64,000 nucleotides of DNA from the NCBI RefSeq assembly GCF_002265875.1, contig NZ_NPFA01000001.1, positions 62,001-126,000 of the forward strand, read 5' to 3'. The position numbers and the translations under genes were made by a program. The stretch is from Marinococcus halophilus. GTDB lineage: Bacteria > Bacillota > Bacilli > Bacillales > Marinococcaceae. Below the pieces are notes generated by a model. It made no database searches and had not been told where the DNA came from. It was given only the letters and a program-made list of their open reading frames with translations. Shown here one piece after another: positions 27,124 to 35,268 of the stretch. Numbering within the stretch: the first letter of the stretch is position 1; every line of letters begins with the position of its first letter.

Positions 27124-27351
27124 ATGGAACCAAACACAACGATTGATGCCAAAGGGCTTGCCTGCCCGCAGCCGATCCTGAAAACCAAAAAAGCCATTAA
27201 AGACATGGAAAGCGGCGAGGTGCTTGAACTGCACGCCACCGACAAAGGCGCGCAGAGTGACGTCACGGCCTGGGCCAAAGCTGGCGGCCATGAACTGCTC
27301 GATCACACCGAAGACAATGGCGTCTACACATTCTGGATCCAAAAAGGCTAA
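27124..27351 (+). CDS. tusA: TusA-family sulfurtransferase
   Basis: A 75-residue TusA-like protein with the CPxP motif at residues 14-17 (GLACPQPILKTKKA); the cysteine carries a persulfide. In this setting it is probably an acceptor or donor for the DsrE-like protein and the rhodaneses rather than a tRNA-thiolation factor. ATG 27124 follows AAAGGAGAG by eight bases. The gap of 90 bases from the preceding gene contains nothing recognised. Confidence 0.9.
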   Translation: MEPNTTIDAKGLACPQPILKTKKAIKDMESGEVLELHATDKGAQSDVTAWAKAGGHELLDHTEDNGVYTFWIQKG

Positions 27352-27414
27352 CCATATCGGCACCCGGGGAAGTCATGGATGTGCTTCCCTGCCACTGCCA
27401 GGGAGGTTTTTCCG

Positions 27415-28197
27415 TTGACACTACTGTTGATCGTCGTGATTTTTCTGCTGGGGTTTGCCGGTTCCTTTGTGTCCGGCATGGTCGGGATTGGCGGCTCGAT
27501 CATCAAGTACCCCATGCTGTTATACATTCCTCCGCTGCTCGGTGTCGCCGCCTTTTCCGCGCATGAGGTATCCGGGATCAGTGCCGTTCAGGTCTTTTTC
27601 GCCACTATCGGCGGGGTCTGGGCCTACCGCAGAGGCGGCTATCTGAACGGCCAGCTGATTCTGTACATGGGCACAAGCATTCTGATCGGCAGCTTTATCG
27701 GCGCCTATGCCTCGAATTTTTTCAGCGAAGCGGGCGTCAACATGGTGTATGCCCTGCTTGCAACCATCGCCGTCGTGATGATGTTTGTGCCGAAAAAAGG
27801 CCTCGACGACCAGGATCTTACCCGGATGACGTTTCATAAGCCGCTCGCCGCTGGCTTGTCCTTCGTGGTCGGGATTGGGGCAGGCATTGTCGGAGCCGCC
27901 GGCGCGTTTATTCTGGTGCCTCTCATGCTCGTCGTGTTAAAAATTCCGACCCGGATGACGATCGCGACTTCGCTCGCCGTGACCCTGATATCATCCATCG
28001 GAGCTACGGTGGGCAAGGTGGCGACCGGCCAGGTGCTGTACGGCCCGGCCCTGATCATGATTATAGCCAGCCTGATCGCAGCACCACTCGGAGCTAAAGC
28101 CGGCCAGAAGGTCAACACCAAGCTGCTGCAGAGCATCCTGGCGGTCATCATTCTAGGAACCGCCATTCAGATATGGCTCCAGATCGTTACCGGATAA
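27415..28197 (+). CDS. TauE/SafE-family sulfite exporter (TSUP)
   Basis: A membrane protein of about 260 residues with eight predicted helices in two TSUP repeats ([17 protein letters not shown] near the start and [19 protein letters not shown] in the middle). TauE relatives in cst/yrk-type operons are thought to export sulfite or related anions produced by persulfide oxidation. I start it at TTG 27415 because GGGAGG sits seven bases upstream; an ATG at 27379 lacks a comparable site. The position between tusA and the DUF302 gene matches B. subtilis yrkJ and staphylococcal cst-locus tauE. Confidence 0.88.
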   Translation: MTLLLIVVIFLLGFAGSFVSGMVGIGGSIIKYPMLLYIPPLLGVAAFSAHEVSGISAVQVFFATIGGVWAYRRGGYLNGQLILYMGTSILIGSFIGAYASNFFSEAGVNMVYALLATIAVVMMFVPKKGLDDQDLTRMTFHKPLAAGLSFVVGIGAGIVGAAGAFILVPLMLVVLKIPTRMTIATSLAVTLISSIGATVGKVATGQVLYGPALIMIIASLIAAPLGAKAGQKVNTKLLQSILAVIILGTAIQIWLQIVTG

Positions 28198-28206
28198 CGT
28201 GTTTCA

Positions 28207-28228
28207 GTCTATACACCCCCGGGCATAG
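28207..28228. promoter_or_regulatory. Weak CsoR/CstR-like GC-tract site
   Basis: TATACACCCCCGGGCATAG lies between tauE and the DUF302 gene. It has a CCCGGG core in A/T flanks like the site at 26441. It is a weaker match and may be chance. Confidence 0.25.
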
Positions 28229-28260
28229 CAACAAGTAGAAAGCAAAAAGGAGGTCTTTTC

Positions 28261-28644
28261 ATGTTTCATTACACCGTAGCTACATCAAAATCGGTCAGCC
28301 ATACTGTCGAGGATCTCGAAGCCAACCTGAAAGCCATTGATTTTGGCGTGCTCTGGCATTTGGACCTGCACGGTAAATTGCAGGAAAAGGGCATCGACTT
28401 TCCGGACCAGCACCGAGTGCTTGAAGTATGCAACCCGAAAGAAGCCGAACAGATTTTAAATAAAAATAAACTGGCGGGTGACTTTTTACCTTGTAAGATC
28501 ACCGTGTACGAAGAAGCAGAAACTACGTATATCAGCATGCCCCGCCCGTCCGTGTTAATGGGCTTGGCCGAAGAACCCGAACTAACCGCGACTGCGGAAG
28601 ATATTGAACGCCGCTTAATCCAAGGCATCGATCAGACCGTTTAA
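28261..28644 (+). CDS. DUF302 family protein
   Basis: A 127-residue protein with the DUF302 pattern: an N-terminal strand-helix (TSKSVSHTVEDLEANLKAIDFG), then LEVCNPKEAEQIL and LPCKITVYEE. Two cysteines (in EVCNP and LPCKI) are conserved features of the family. Function is unknown. It belongs to the persulfide operon by strand and spacing, and an AAGGAGG site precedes the ATG. Its cysteines and its company suggest sulfur or metal handling. Confidence 0.86.
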   Translation: MFHYTVATSKSVSHTVEDLEANLKAIDFGVLWHLDLHGKLQEKGIDFPDQHRVLEVCNPKEAEQILNKNKLAGDFLPCKITVYEEAETTYISMPRPSVLMGLAEEPELTATAEDIERRLIQGIDQTV

Positions 28645-28660
28645 CACTTTTCTCCTTTTG

Positions 28661-28690
28661 ATACCCTACCCCGTAGGTAGTAGGTAGACA
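28661..28690. promoter_or_regulatory. Second CsoR/CstR-like operator candidate
   Basis: ATACCCTACCCCGTAGGTAG contains a perfect CTACC-N5-GGTAG inverted repeat at 28666-28680, followed by a second GTAGGTAG copy. It lies about 65 bases ahead of the rhodanese gene and after DUF302. The form matches CsoR-family sites loosely; a preceding TTGATA could be a -35 element but no good -10 follows. Confidence 0.4.
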
Positions 28691-28752
28691 ATGAGAGAAA
28701 ATAGCTGCAAAAATTATAGAGAATAAGATCTAACAATAATGAGGTGACTATC

Positions 28753-29067
28753 ATGGCAGAAGACAAGCGCATCGAAGAAGTCCAGCCGGCAGACGTTCAG
28801 CAGGAACTCGAAAATAACAGTGGCGTCCAGGTCATTGATGTCCGCGAGGACGAAGAACTCGACGAAGGACGCATTCCCGAGTCGGTTCATATCCCTGTGG
28901 GAGATATCTCTGTGCGAATGAACGAACTCGATCCTAAGCAGTCCTATGTGACCGTATGCCGCTCCGGCAAACGCAGTTCCCGCGCAGCCGAAGCCCTCCA
29001 GGACCAGGGCTTTACCGTCCGCAGCATGGCCGGCGGCATGAACGCATGGACCGGCAAGACTGAGTAA
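28753..29067 (+). CDS. Single-domain rhodanese
   Basis: A 104-residue rhodanese with active Cys at residue 69 in the loop CRSGKRSS, the usual six-residue catalytic loop of single-domain sulfurtransferases. It should move sulfane sulfur between thiosulfate, glutathione- or bacillithiol-persulfide and carrier proteins such as the neighbouring TusA. ATG 28753 has GAGGTG upstream; an in-frame GTG at 28744 lies inside that site. It is 31 bases ahead of the CstB-like gene. Confidence 0.93.
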   Translation: MAEDKRIEEVQPADVQQELENNSGVQVIDVREDEELDEGRIPESVHIPVGDISVRMNELDPKQSYVTVCRSGKRSSRAAEALQDQGFTVRSMAGGMNAWTGKTE

Positions 29068-29098
29068 CATCTATTCTAATCTTAAGGAGCGATCATTC

Positions 29099-30508
29099 AT
29101 GTACTTGAAATATTTTTATGACACGTCGTTAGCCCAAGCTTCCTATATGATCGGCTGCCAGGCTACTGGCGAAGCAGCCGTGATTGATCCCTCCCGTAAT
29201 ATCGAAGACTATCTGCAGATCGCCCGCGAACAGGGCTTCCGTATTACCGGGGCGTTCGAAACGCACATTCACGCGGACTTTGTCTCCGGGGTGACCGAGC
29301 TTGCCCGCCGGACCGGCGCCACCATCTATTATTCCACCGAAGGCGCTGACAACGGCGGCTATGAATGGGACCAGAACCTGCCGCTGCACGGCGTGACGCA
29401 TGGTGAAGCCATTTATATTGGTAACGTCAAGCTGAGAGCGCTGCACACGCCGGGTCATACCCCGGAGCATGTCTCCTATGAACTCACCGACGGTGCCGCG
29501 GCCGACCATCCGATGGGTGTTTTCACCGGTGACTTCGTCTTCGTCGGCGATGTCGGCCGTCCCGACCTGCTTGAAAAATCCGTGGGCGTGAAGGATGCCG
29601 CGGATCAAGGCGCCCGGCAGATGTTCGAATCTCTCCAGCGGTTCAAGGAATACGGCGATTATATGCAGATCTGGCCGGGCCACGGCGCCGGAAGCGCCTG
29701 CGGCAAAGCGCTCGGCGCCGTGCCGACAAGTACTGTCGGCTACGAGCGGATGTACAACCCCGCCTTTCAGCCGACCGGGGAGCAGGCCTTCGTGGACTTT
29801 CTTCTCGACGGGCAGAGCGAGCCGCCAGCGTACTTTGCCAAAATGAAAGAAGTAAACAAGCAGGCCGTGACCCCGGTCGCCGACGTTCCGGCTGCCGTGG
29901 AAATGCAGGGCACCGGCGACGAGGTTTCCCAACTGGCGGAACAGTCCCACACGATGGTCGTGGACACCCGCAGTGCGGCCGCGTTCGCGCTCGGCAGCAT
30001 TCCAGGCACCATTAACCTGCCGTATCCCGGCGCTTTTGCCGAATGGATGGGCCGGCTCGCTGACTATGAAGCGGATATTTACCTGATCGCCGAGCCGTTC
30101 CAATACAATAAACTGCGCCGGATTCTCACCGGCATGGGCATGGACCGCCTGAAAGGCTTCTATGCCACGTCGGTGGTGGCCAGCACGTCGAACCTGCGCA
30201 CGTATGCCCGGGAAACCCCGAAACAGGTGGAGGAACGCCGTCGCCACAACGACGTGCAGATTCTCGATGTCCGCTACCAGGACGAATGGGACCAGTCGCA
30301 CGTGCCGGACGCGGTGCATGTCTCCCTCCAACAGCTGCCAAACCGTACCGATGAACTTTCCACGGAGCAGACGGTGGCCGTCCACTGCGCCTCGGGGAAA
30401 CGCTCCGCGATCGCGGCCAGCATTCTCCAAAATCACGGCTTTGACGTGATCAACGTGGAGGGCGGCTTCATGAAATGGAAAAAGGAACAGCTTGAAGCAA
30501 CCGATTAA
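29099..30508 (+). CDS. cstB: CstB-like persulfide dioxygenase-rhodanese fusion
   Basis: A 469-residue fusion: an N-terminal metallo-beta-lactamase-fold persulfide dioxygenase (ETHIHADFVSG at about 54-64, HTPGHTPEHVS, FTGDFVFVGDVGRPDL), a degenerate rhodanese domain without catalytic Cys, and a C-terminal active rhodanese with Cys at about residue 430 (HCASGKRS). Cys20 in YMIGCQATGEA matches an N-terminal Cys I recall in this family. CstB-type enzymes oxidise low-molecular-weight persulfides to sulfite and thiosulfate. It closes the operon, ahead of a bidirectional terminator. No SQR gene is present. Confidence 0.93.
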   Translation: MYLKYFYDTSLAQASYMIGCQATGEAAVIDPSRNIEDYLQIAREQGFRITGAFETHIHADFVSGVTELARRTGATIYYSTEGADNGGYEWDQNLPLHGVTHGEAIYIGNVKLRALHTPGHTPEHVSYELTDGAAADHPMGVFTGDFVFVGDVGRPDLLEKSVGVKDAADQGARQMFESLQRFKEYGDYMQIWPGHGAGSACGKALGAVPTSTVGYERMYNPAFQPTGEQAFVDFLLDGQSEPPAYFAKMKEVNKQAVTPVADVPAAVEMQGTGDEVSQLAEQSHTMVVDTRSAAAFALGSIPGTINLPYPGAFAEWMGRLADYEADIYLIAEPFQYNKLRRILTGMGMDRLKGFYATSVVASTSNLRTYARETPKQVEERRRHNDVQILDVRYQDEWDQSHVPDAVHVSLQQLPNRTDELSTEQTVAVHCASGKRSAIAASILQNHGFDVINVEGGFMKWKKEQLEATD

Positions 30509-30603
30509 ATGTTTGTATATAAAAAGCACCGGGGGCTAAAAACTCAGATGCTCATTCCTATATTTGTGAGAAAAAAATTATAGTGAAAGACGCAGCGTCA
30601 TAA

Positions 30604-30631
30604 AAAAATCGCCTATCTTCGGGCGATTTTT
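30604..30631. terminator. Bidirectional terminator, cstB / GNAT
   Basis: A 10-bp stem (AAAAATCGCC / GGCGATTTTT) with an 8-base loop between the convergent cstB-like and acetyltransferase genes, followed by TCTTTT. Confidence 0.85.
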
Positions 30632-30664
30632 CTTTTAGATGCTCCCCCGTTATCCCCGGGATAA

Positions 30665-31135
30665 TCATAGTCTTTTAGCCATAACAACGACGCCAAATGG
30701 CGGCAGCCCTTCTTTTTCTGCAGTATATTCTCTCACCGTTTCGTACCCCATGCGCTGATACATCAGCACATTTTGCGGCGTCGACGCCCGCACTTTACAG
30801 TAAACGCCTTCGAACTGTTCTGCAGCTGCGGCTTCCTCTACCCAGCTGACAAGGTCGGCGGCCGCTCCATTGCCCCGGTAAGCAGGACGAACTGATAATC
30901 GGTGAAAATAGATATACTCCTCTTCTGCCCGGAAGCGGATCATTGCTGCTGCTTTCCCGTCCTTCCACCAGACAGCAGCACGCTCTCCCTGCTCCAGCCC
31001 AGCTTGAATTGCTTCTGTCGTTTCCTGAATGGCTCCGGATGGCGGCTGTTCGTTCCGATATTCCCAAAATGCTTCATACATAATGGAATTAATCAGAGCC
31101 GCTTCTGCCGGTCCTGCTTCTGTTATTTCTTTCAT
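30665..31135 (-). CDS. GNAT-family N-acetyltransferase
   Basis: A 156-residue acetyl-CoA-dependent acetyltransferase. The fold signature is LSVRPAYRGNGAAADLVSWVEEAA (motif A, with the pyrophosphate loop RGNGAA) followed by NVLMYQRMGYETVREY. ATG 31135 is chosen because AGGAGGAAGAGG lies directly upstream; 14 additional upstream codons are not conserved in style. Substrate unknown. It is separated from both neighbours by terminators. Confidence 0.85.
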   Translation of the reverse strand: MKEITEAGPAEAALINSIMYEAFWEYRNEQPPSGAIQETTEAIQAGLEQGERAAVWWKDGKAAAMIRFRAEEEYIYFHRLSVRPAYRGNGAAADLVSWVEEAAAAEQFEGVYCKVRASTPQNVLMYQRMGYETVREYTAEKEGLPPFGVVVMAKRL

Positions 31136-31212
31136 CCTCTTCCTCCTGGCGGCTTCTTTTTCGATGCTTATGAGCATTTATCTTATCACATCCGGCTTTT
31201 TTTCAGACAAAA

Positions 31213-31240
31213 AAAGAACCTGCACTCTGGCAGATTCTTT
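31213..31240 (-). terminator. Terminator after the SleB-like hydrolase
   Basis: A stem AAAGAATCTGC / GCAGGTTCTTT with one mismatch and a run of T on the minus strand, 10 bases past the stop codon. Confidence 0.75.
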
Positions 31241-31249
31241 CCTGTCTTT

Positions 31250-31873
31250 TTAGCTTGCAAACACGTGCTGGCCGATGGATAAATTCGGCGTACGGGTCCA
31301 AATCCAGTCAGAAGTAACTTCTTCTGGATTATAATAATACATTGACCCATAAGATGGATCGTATCCCTTCCAAGCCTGCTTAACCGCTTCGTATGCTGTC
31401 TGGTCCGGCGTCATGTTGTACTGGCCGTCAGCTACTGCAGTAAAAGCGTTCTGCTGCTGGATGACGCCATTTACTTCATTGGGAAACTCCGCAGATTCAA
31501 GACGGTTTAAAATAACTGCTGCCACGCCGATCTGCCCTTCAAATGACTCTCCCCGGGCTTCGCCGTACACCGCCTTAGCCACCGACGTTACTTCGTTCAT
31601 GCGATGGTCGGTCTGCATTCCTGCCGCACCGTCCACGATTAAGCCGAAATCACTTTGAAACTGCCGCACTGCCTGGGTGGTCGCTGGTCCGTAGTAGCCG
31701 GTCGCATTCGTATGTAAGTAGCCCATCTGTATTAATTCCTGCTGAAGCGCCGTTACTTCCGGCCCCTGTGCCTCCATTTCCAGCATGGAAGCCTTGGTGG
31801 TGCCTGGTGAAGCGAAAATAAAGATTGTAGCCATAATTGCAAAAATAGTACTGAATAATAATTTATTTTTCAC
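31250..31873 (-). CDS. Secreted SleB/CwlJ-type cell wall hydrolase with peptidoglycan-binding domain
   Basis: A 207-residue exported protein starting at GTG 31873 (GGAGGTG five bases upstream). Residues 1-28 form a signal peptide; about 33-85 are a PG_binding_1 domain (VTALQQELIQMGYL, YGPATTQAVRQFQSDFG); the rest is a Hydrolase_2 domain with the catalytic glutamate in VYGEARGESFEGQIGVAAVILNR. SleB and CwlJ depolymerise spore cortex, but many non-spore cell wall hydrolases share this layout. There is no ypeB next to it, so a spore role is not shown. Confidence 0.9.
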   Translation of the reverse strand: MKNKLLFSTIFAIMATIFIFASPGTTKASMLEMEAQGPEVTALQQELIQMGYLHTNATGYYGPATTQAVRQFQSDFGLIVDGAAGMQTDHRMNEVTSVAKAVYGEARGESFEGQIGVAAVILNRLESAEFPNEVNGVIQQQNAFTAVADGQYNMTPDQTAYEAVKQAWKGYDPSYGSMYYYNPEEVTSDWIWTRTPNLSIGQHVFAS

Positions 31874-32001
31874 TTTTTCACCTCCACACATATTGTATCC
31901 AAAAAATTCAATTTTCTAAACAACATTCCTGCTTTTCATGAAAAGTATATAACAAGGTACTAAGCGCTGGTACTAACCAGTTCCAAATTTTACCATATAG
32001 A

Positions 32002-32032
32002 AAGGACTCCCGATAAATAATTGGAAGTCCTT
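32002..32032 (-). terminator. Terminator after the BCCT gene
   Basis: A hairpin AAGGACTTCC / GGGAGTCCTT with an 11-base loop and trailing TTCTATA on the minus strand, ten bases past the stop. Confidence 0.7.
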
Positions 32033-32041
32033 GCAGTCTTT

Positions 32042-33574
32042 TTAGGAAGCTTTATCCGGTTTACCGGTATTTCTGCTCTTATCCTTTGTTTCAATATCGT
32101 TTTCTTCCCGCAGTGCTTTAAACAGTGAATACACCATCAGGATCATGACAATGGAAAATGGAAGGGCTGAGATGATCATGACGTTCTGCAGCGCATCTAT
32201 TCCTCCCGAGTACAGCAATACGGCCGCTGTAGCAGAAAGCATAATCCCCCAGATGAGTTTTACGACAGCTGAAGGATTTAATGCCCCGTTGGACGTCTGC
32301 ATACCAAGCACGAATGTAGCGGAGTCTGCCGACGTGATAAAGAAAGAGACGATCAACAGAAGCGTAATAACAGACAATATGGTACTAAGCGCATAATTAT
32401 CAAACACGCCGAAAATAGCTTCTTCCGCAGCCAGTGAGGCAATGTCCGCCATGCCGGTGCTCTGAACATTTAATGTAGCGCCTCCAAACAGTGAGAACCA
32501 GATGAAGCTGACAATCGACGGCACCAAAATAACACCGATTGTAAACTCCTTCAGGGTACGCCCTTTTGAAACACGGGCGATAAATATCCCTACAAATGGA
32601 GACCAGGAAATCCACCAGGCCCAGTAGAAAATGGTCCATGCATTAATCCACTCCCTGGCACTATCGGATGTCGGAGCGATCCGGAAGCTCATGCTCGGAA
32701 GCGACTGCAGATACGTTCCGATCGTATTCGTGAACAAATTCATGGAGAATAATGTCGGGCCGACGAAAAGCATTAAGATAAAGAGGAGAATCGTTAAGTA
32801 TATGTTCGCGTTACTCAAAAATTTGATGCCCTTATTCAGGCCGGTATAGGCTGATACCAAAAACAAAATGGTAATAACGATAATAACAATCAGCTGTACC
32901 GTGTAGGTGTTGGGTGTATCAAACAAATAGGACATGCCGCCCGAAACCTGGGCTGCTCCGATGCCAAGGGTAGTCGCGATACCTGAGACCGTCGCCACCA
33001 GGGCAATAATGTCGACCACTTTCCCGCCTATGCCTTTTTCATTCATAATCGGGCTGAGCATCGAGCTTACCATGCCCGGGGCTCCACGCCGAAATGTAAA
33101 ATAAGCAAAACAAATGGCTGTAATACCGTAAATCGCCCATGGGTGTATACCCCAGTGCAAAAACATGTAGCGCATCGAATCCACGAGCGCCTGATCTGTT
33201 CCCACTTCTGCTTCGGGAGCGTTCGTTGCGTAGTGCGAGACCGTTTCCGCCCCGCTCCAAAATACAAGGCCAACCCCCATGCCAGCGCTAAACAGCATGG
33301 CAAACCAGGTCGGATAACTGTATTCCGGCCGATCATCCGGCTTGCCGAGCCGAATGTTGCCATACCGGCTGAAAATGAAATAAATACATAAAAGCACAAA
33401 TGCTGACACAATTAAAAGATAATACCATCCAAACCGATTCGACACGAAGGTCTGTACAGCGGAGGTAGCGTTAAAAAACGATTCCGGGACTGCCATTCCG
33501 ACAACCGCCATAATAAGTAGTATTACTAAAGCTCCGTAAAACACAAAGCCTACTCTTGGTTTTTGATTATCCAC
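32042..33574 (-). CDS. BCCT-family betaine/choline/carnitine transporter
   Basis: A 510-residue carrier with 12 predicted helices and the BCCT signature WAWWISWSPFVGIFIARVSKGRT; the SAGMGVGLVFWSGAE block in helix 3 is the substrate and Na+ region of OpuD/BetP-type carriers. It should import glycine betaine or a related compatible solute with Na+ under osmotic stress. The C-terminal tail is short and charged (REENDIETKDKSRNTGK), possibly an osmosensing element. Monocistronic with its own terminator. A sodium-coupled osmolyte carrier suits the halotolerant picture. Confidence 0.93.
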   Translation of the reverse strand: MDNQKPRVGFVFYGALVILLIMAVVGMAVPESFFNATSAVQTFVSNRFGWYYLLIVSAFVLLCIYFIFSRYGNIRLGKPDDRPEYSYPTWFAMLFSAGMGVGLVFWSGAETVSHYATNAPEAEVGTDQALVDSMRYMFLHWGIHPWAIYGITAICFAYFTFRRGAPGMVSSMLSPIMNEKGIGGKVVDIIALVATVSGIATTLGIGAAQVSGGMSYLFDTPNTYTVQLIVIIVITILFLVSAYTGLNKGIKFLSNANIYLTILLFILMLFVGPTLFSMNLFTNTIGTYLQSLPSMSFRIAPTSDSAREWINAWTIFYWAWWISWSPFVGIFIARVSKGRTLKEFTIGVILVPSIVSFIWFSLFGGATLNVQSTGMADIASLAAEEAIFGVFDNYALSTILSVITLLLIVSFFITSADSATFVLGMQTSNGALNPSAVVKLIWGIMLSATAAVLLYSGGIDALQNVMIISALPFSIVMILMVYSLFKALREENDIETKDKSRNTGKPDKAS

Positions 33575-33969
33575 GATGGGACCCCTTCCTATTTATGTAT
33601 GCTGAAAATTATGGAACTTTTGCATTATGCAGAATTAAGCGAAAAATAACAAACACACTAATTGCATAGATTTTCCCGTAAATCGCGATATTTTAGATTT
33701 ATACGGGATAAACTCGCTATATAATCTTATCACCGTTTATAGCGCATTTTAACTGCTATTTACAACGAAATAACTAATTATTGACAGCTTTTCTCACACT
33801 ATTTTTCATTTTTCAGAACGTATAAAATTGAGTCCAGGCTGTATTAACCTTTATTTTCCTTACACAAGCCGTTTTTTTGCTTCCACATAGGGAATATGAT
33901 TTCATGTATATGCGTATAAAAGTCCGGTCCATTATTCAAATAAAATTCCATCACTTTGGAGGAAACAAT
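33575..33969. other. AT-rich divergent intergenic region, BCCT / acyl-CoA dehydrogenase
   Basis: About 395 bases without a gene. It must contain two divergent promoters. An inverted pair CCCGTAAAT (33675-33683) and ATTTATACGGG (33697-33707) could be an operator. Nothing else stands out. Confidence 0.35.
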
Positions 33970-35133
33970 ATGACGTTAACTACATTTTCCACAAAAGCTG
34001 AGCGGCTGCGGCAGCTCGAAGACACGGCCCGGGAGTTCGCAGAACGAACGGAAGAACATGACCAGAACGGCACCTTTCCAACCGAAAACATTGATGCTCT
34101 GAAAAGCATTGGCTATCCGGCATTGACGGTTCCTTCTGTTTATGGCGGCATAGATGCCGGCCTGCTGGAACTCGTGGAGTCCCAGGAGCTCATTGCCCGC
34201 TACGATGGCTCCACATCGCTTGCTATTGGTTGGCATGTCGGTATCACTAAAAATTTAAACGAAACGCGGCCTTGGGAGGAAAGCCTGTACAGCCGCGTCA
34301 TGAGTGATATTGTTGAAAACGGGGCCGTATTGAACAACATCGCAACAGAAGCTGCGACCGGAAGTCCGACTCGCGGCGGCACTCCCGGCACTGTCGCTGA
34401 ATACAGCAACAGCGAATGGGTGCTGAACGGACGAAAAACATTCGCCACCATGTCCCCCGTGCTCGATTATTATATCGTAACGGCCCATATTCCAAAAGAA
34501 GAAGCTACGGCTTACTTTGTTGTGCCTAAAGAAGCTGCGGGAATATCCATTGTTGACACGTGGGATTCGATCGCCATGCGCGCGACCGGAAGCCACGACG
34601 TTGTGCTCGAAAACGTCCGGGTGTCAAAAAACCACCTGGCCCAGTATATCGTTCCAGGCAATAAACCAGCAGCCGGATGGCTCCTGCACATTCCAGCCTG
34701 TTATCTGGGAATTGCACAAACAGCAGCCGACGAAGCTGCCCGCTTTGCTGCGTCGTACTCCCCGAATAGCATTAACGGAACTATATCGGAGCTTCCAAAC
34801 GTCCGGGAAAAACTCGGCCGGATAGAACTTAAGCTGCTGCAAAGCAGGCACTTTCTCCATTCTGTGGCATCAAAATGGGATGAGTCCGATGCAGAGGCCA
34901 GACAGCAGATGAAAGGTGAACTGGGAGCCGTTAAGACGAGCATTGTAAACGAAGCTGTCGAGGTGGTGGACCTCGCGATGCGTGTTGCAGGAGCCAGAAG
35001 CCTTTCCGCCTCCAATCCGCTGCAGCGGCATTACCGTGACATACGGGCCGGGCTTCATAACCCGCCGATGGATGACATGGTGATTGACCAGCTCGCCGGC
35101 CGGCTTCTGGGGTATCAACCGCCTTCCGTTTAA
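33970..35133 (+). CDS. Acyl-CoA dehydrogenase family protein
   Basis: A 387-residue flavoprotein of the acyl-CoA dehydrogenase superfamily: an N-terminal helical domain (ERLRQLEDTAREFAERTEEHD), a central beta domain with TEAATGSPTRGG and GRKTFATMSPVLDYYIV, and a C-terminal helical bundle ending in PPMDDMVIDQLAGRLLG. Resembles B. subtilis YdbM, whose substrate is unknown; DszC/sulfur-assimilation monooxygenases share this fold, so oxidase or oxygenase chemistry is possible. ATG 33970 has GGAGGAAAC upstream. A short terminator follows. Confidence 0.85.
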   Translation: MTLTTFSTKAERLRQLEDTAREFAERTEEHDQNGTFPTENIDALKSIGYPALTVPSVYGGIDAGLLELVESQELIARYDGSTSLAIGWHVGITKNLNETRPWEESLYSRVMSDIVENGAVLNNIATEAATGSPTRGGTPGTVAEYSNSEWVLNGRKTFATMSPVLDYYIVTAHIPKEEATAYFVVPKEAAGISIVDTWDSIAMRATGSHDVVLENVRVSKNHLAQYIVPGNKPAAGWLLHIPACYLGIAQTAADEAARFAASYSPNSINGTISELPNVREKLGRIELKLLQSRHFLHSVASKWDESDAEARQQMKGELGAVKTSIVNEAVEVVDLAMRVAGARSLSASNPLQRHYRDIRAGLHNPPMDDMVIDQLAGRLLGYQPPSV

Positions 35134-35164
35134 GAAACAGTCTCCAGTGTGGTTTCTTTTTTAT
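35132..35164 (+). terminator. Short terminator after the acyl-CoA dehydrogenase gene
   Basis: AAGAAAC (35132-35138, overlapping the stop codon) pairs with GTTTCTT (35152-35158), followed by TTTTAT. The 7-bp stem is AT-rich, so moderately convincing. Confidence 0.55.
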
Positions 35165-35268
35165 AACATTCTATACAGCTTCCTGATTCATTGTACGTTT
35201 GCAATATGCATACTAATGGTATAAATAACACTGTACGCATGATTTCAATATGAGAAAGGATGTTACAC

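Noticed and set aside
29129-30529. A 466-codon open frame on the minus strand
   Set aside because: It is fully antisense to the CstB-like gene, which has clear catalytic motifs and a ribosome site. High GC at third positions keeps the opposite frame open; its His/Arg/Val-rich protein matches no family.
31250-31873. Calling the hydrolase SleB of the spore cortex
   Set aside because: The domain order fits, but ypeB is not adjacent and shorter general cell wall hydrolases share the layout, so only the family is claimed.
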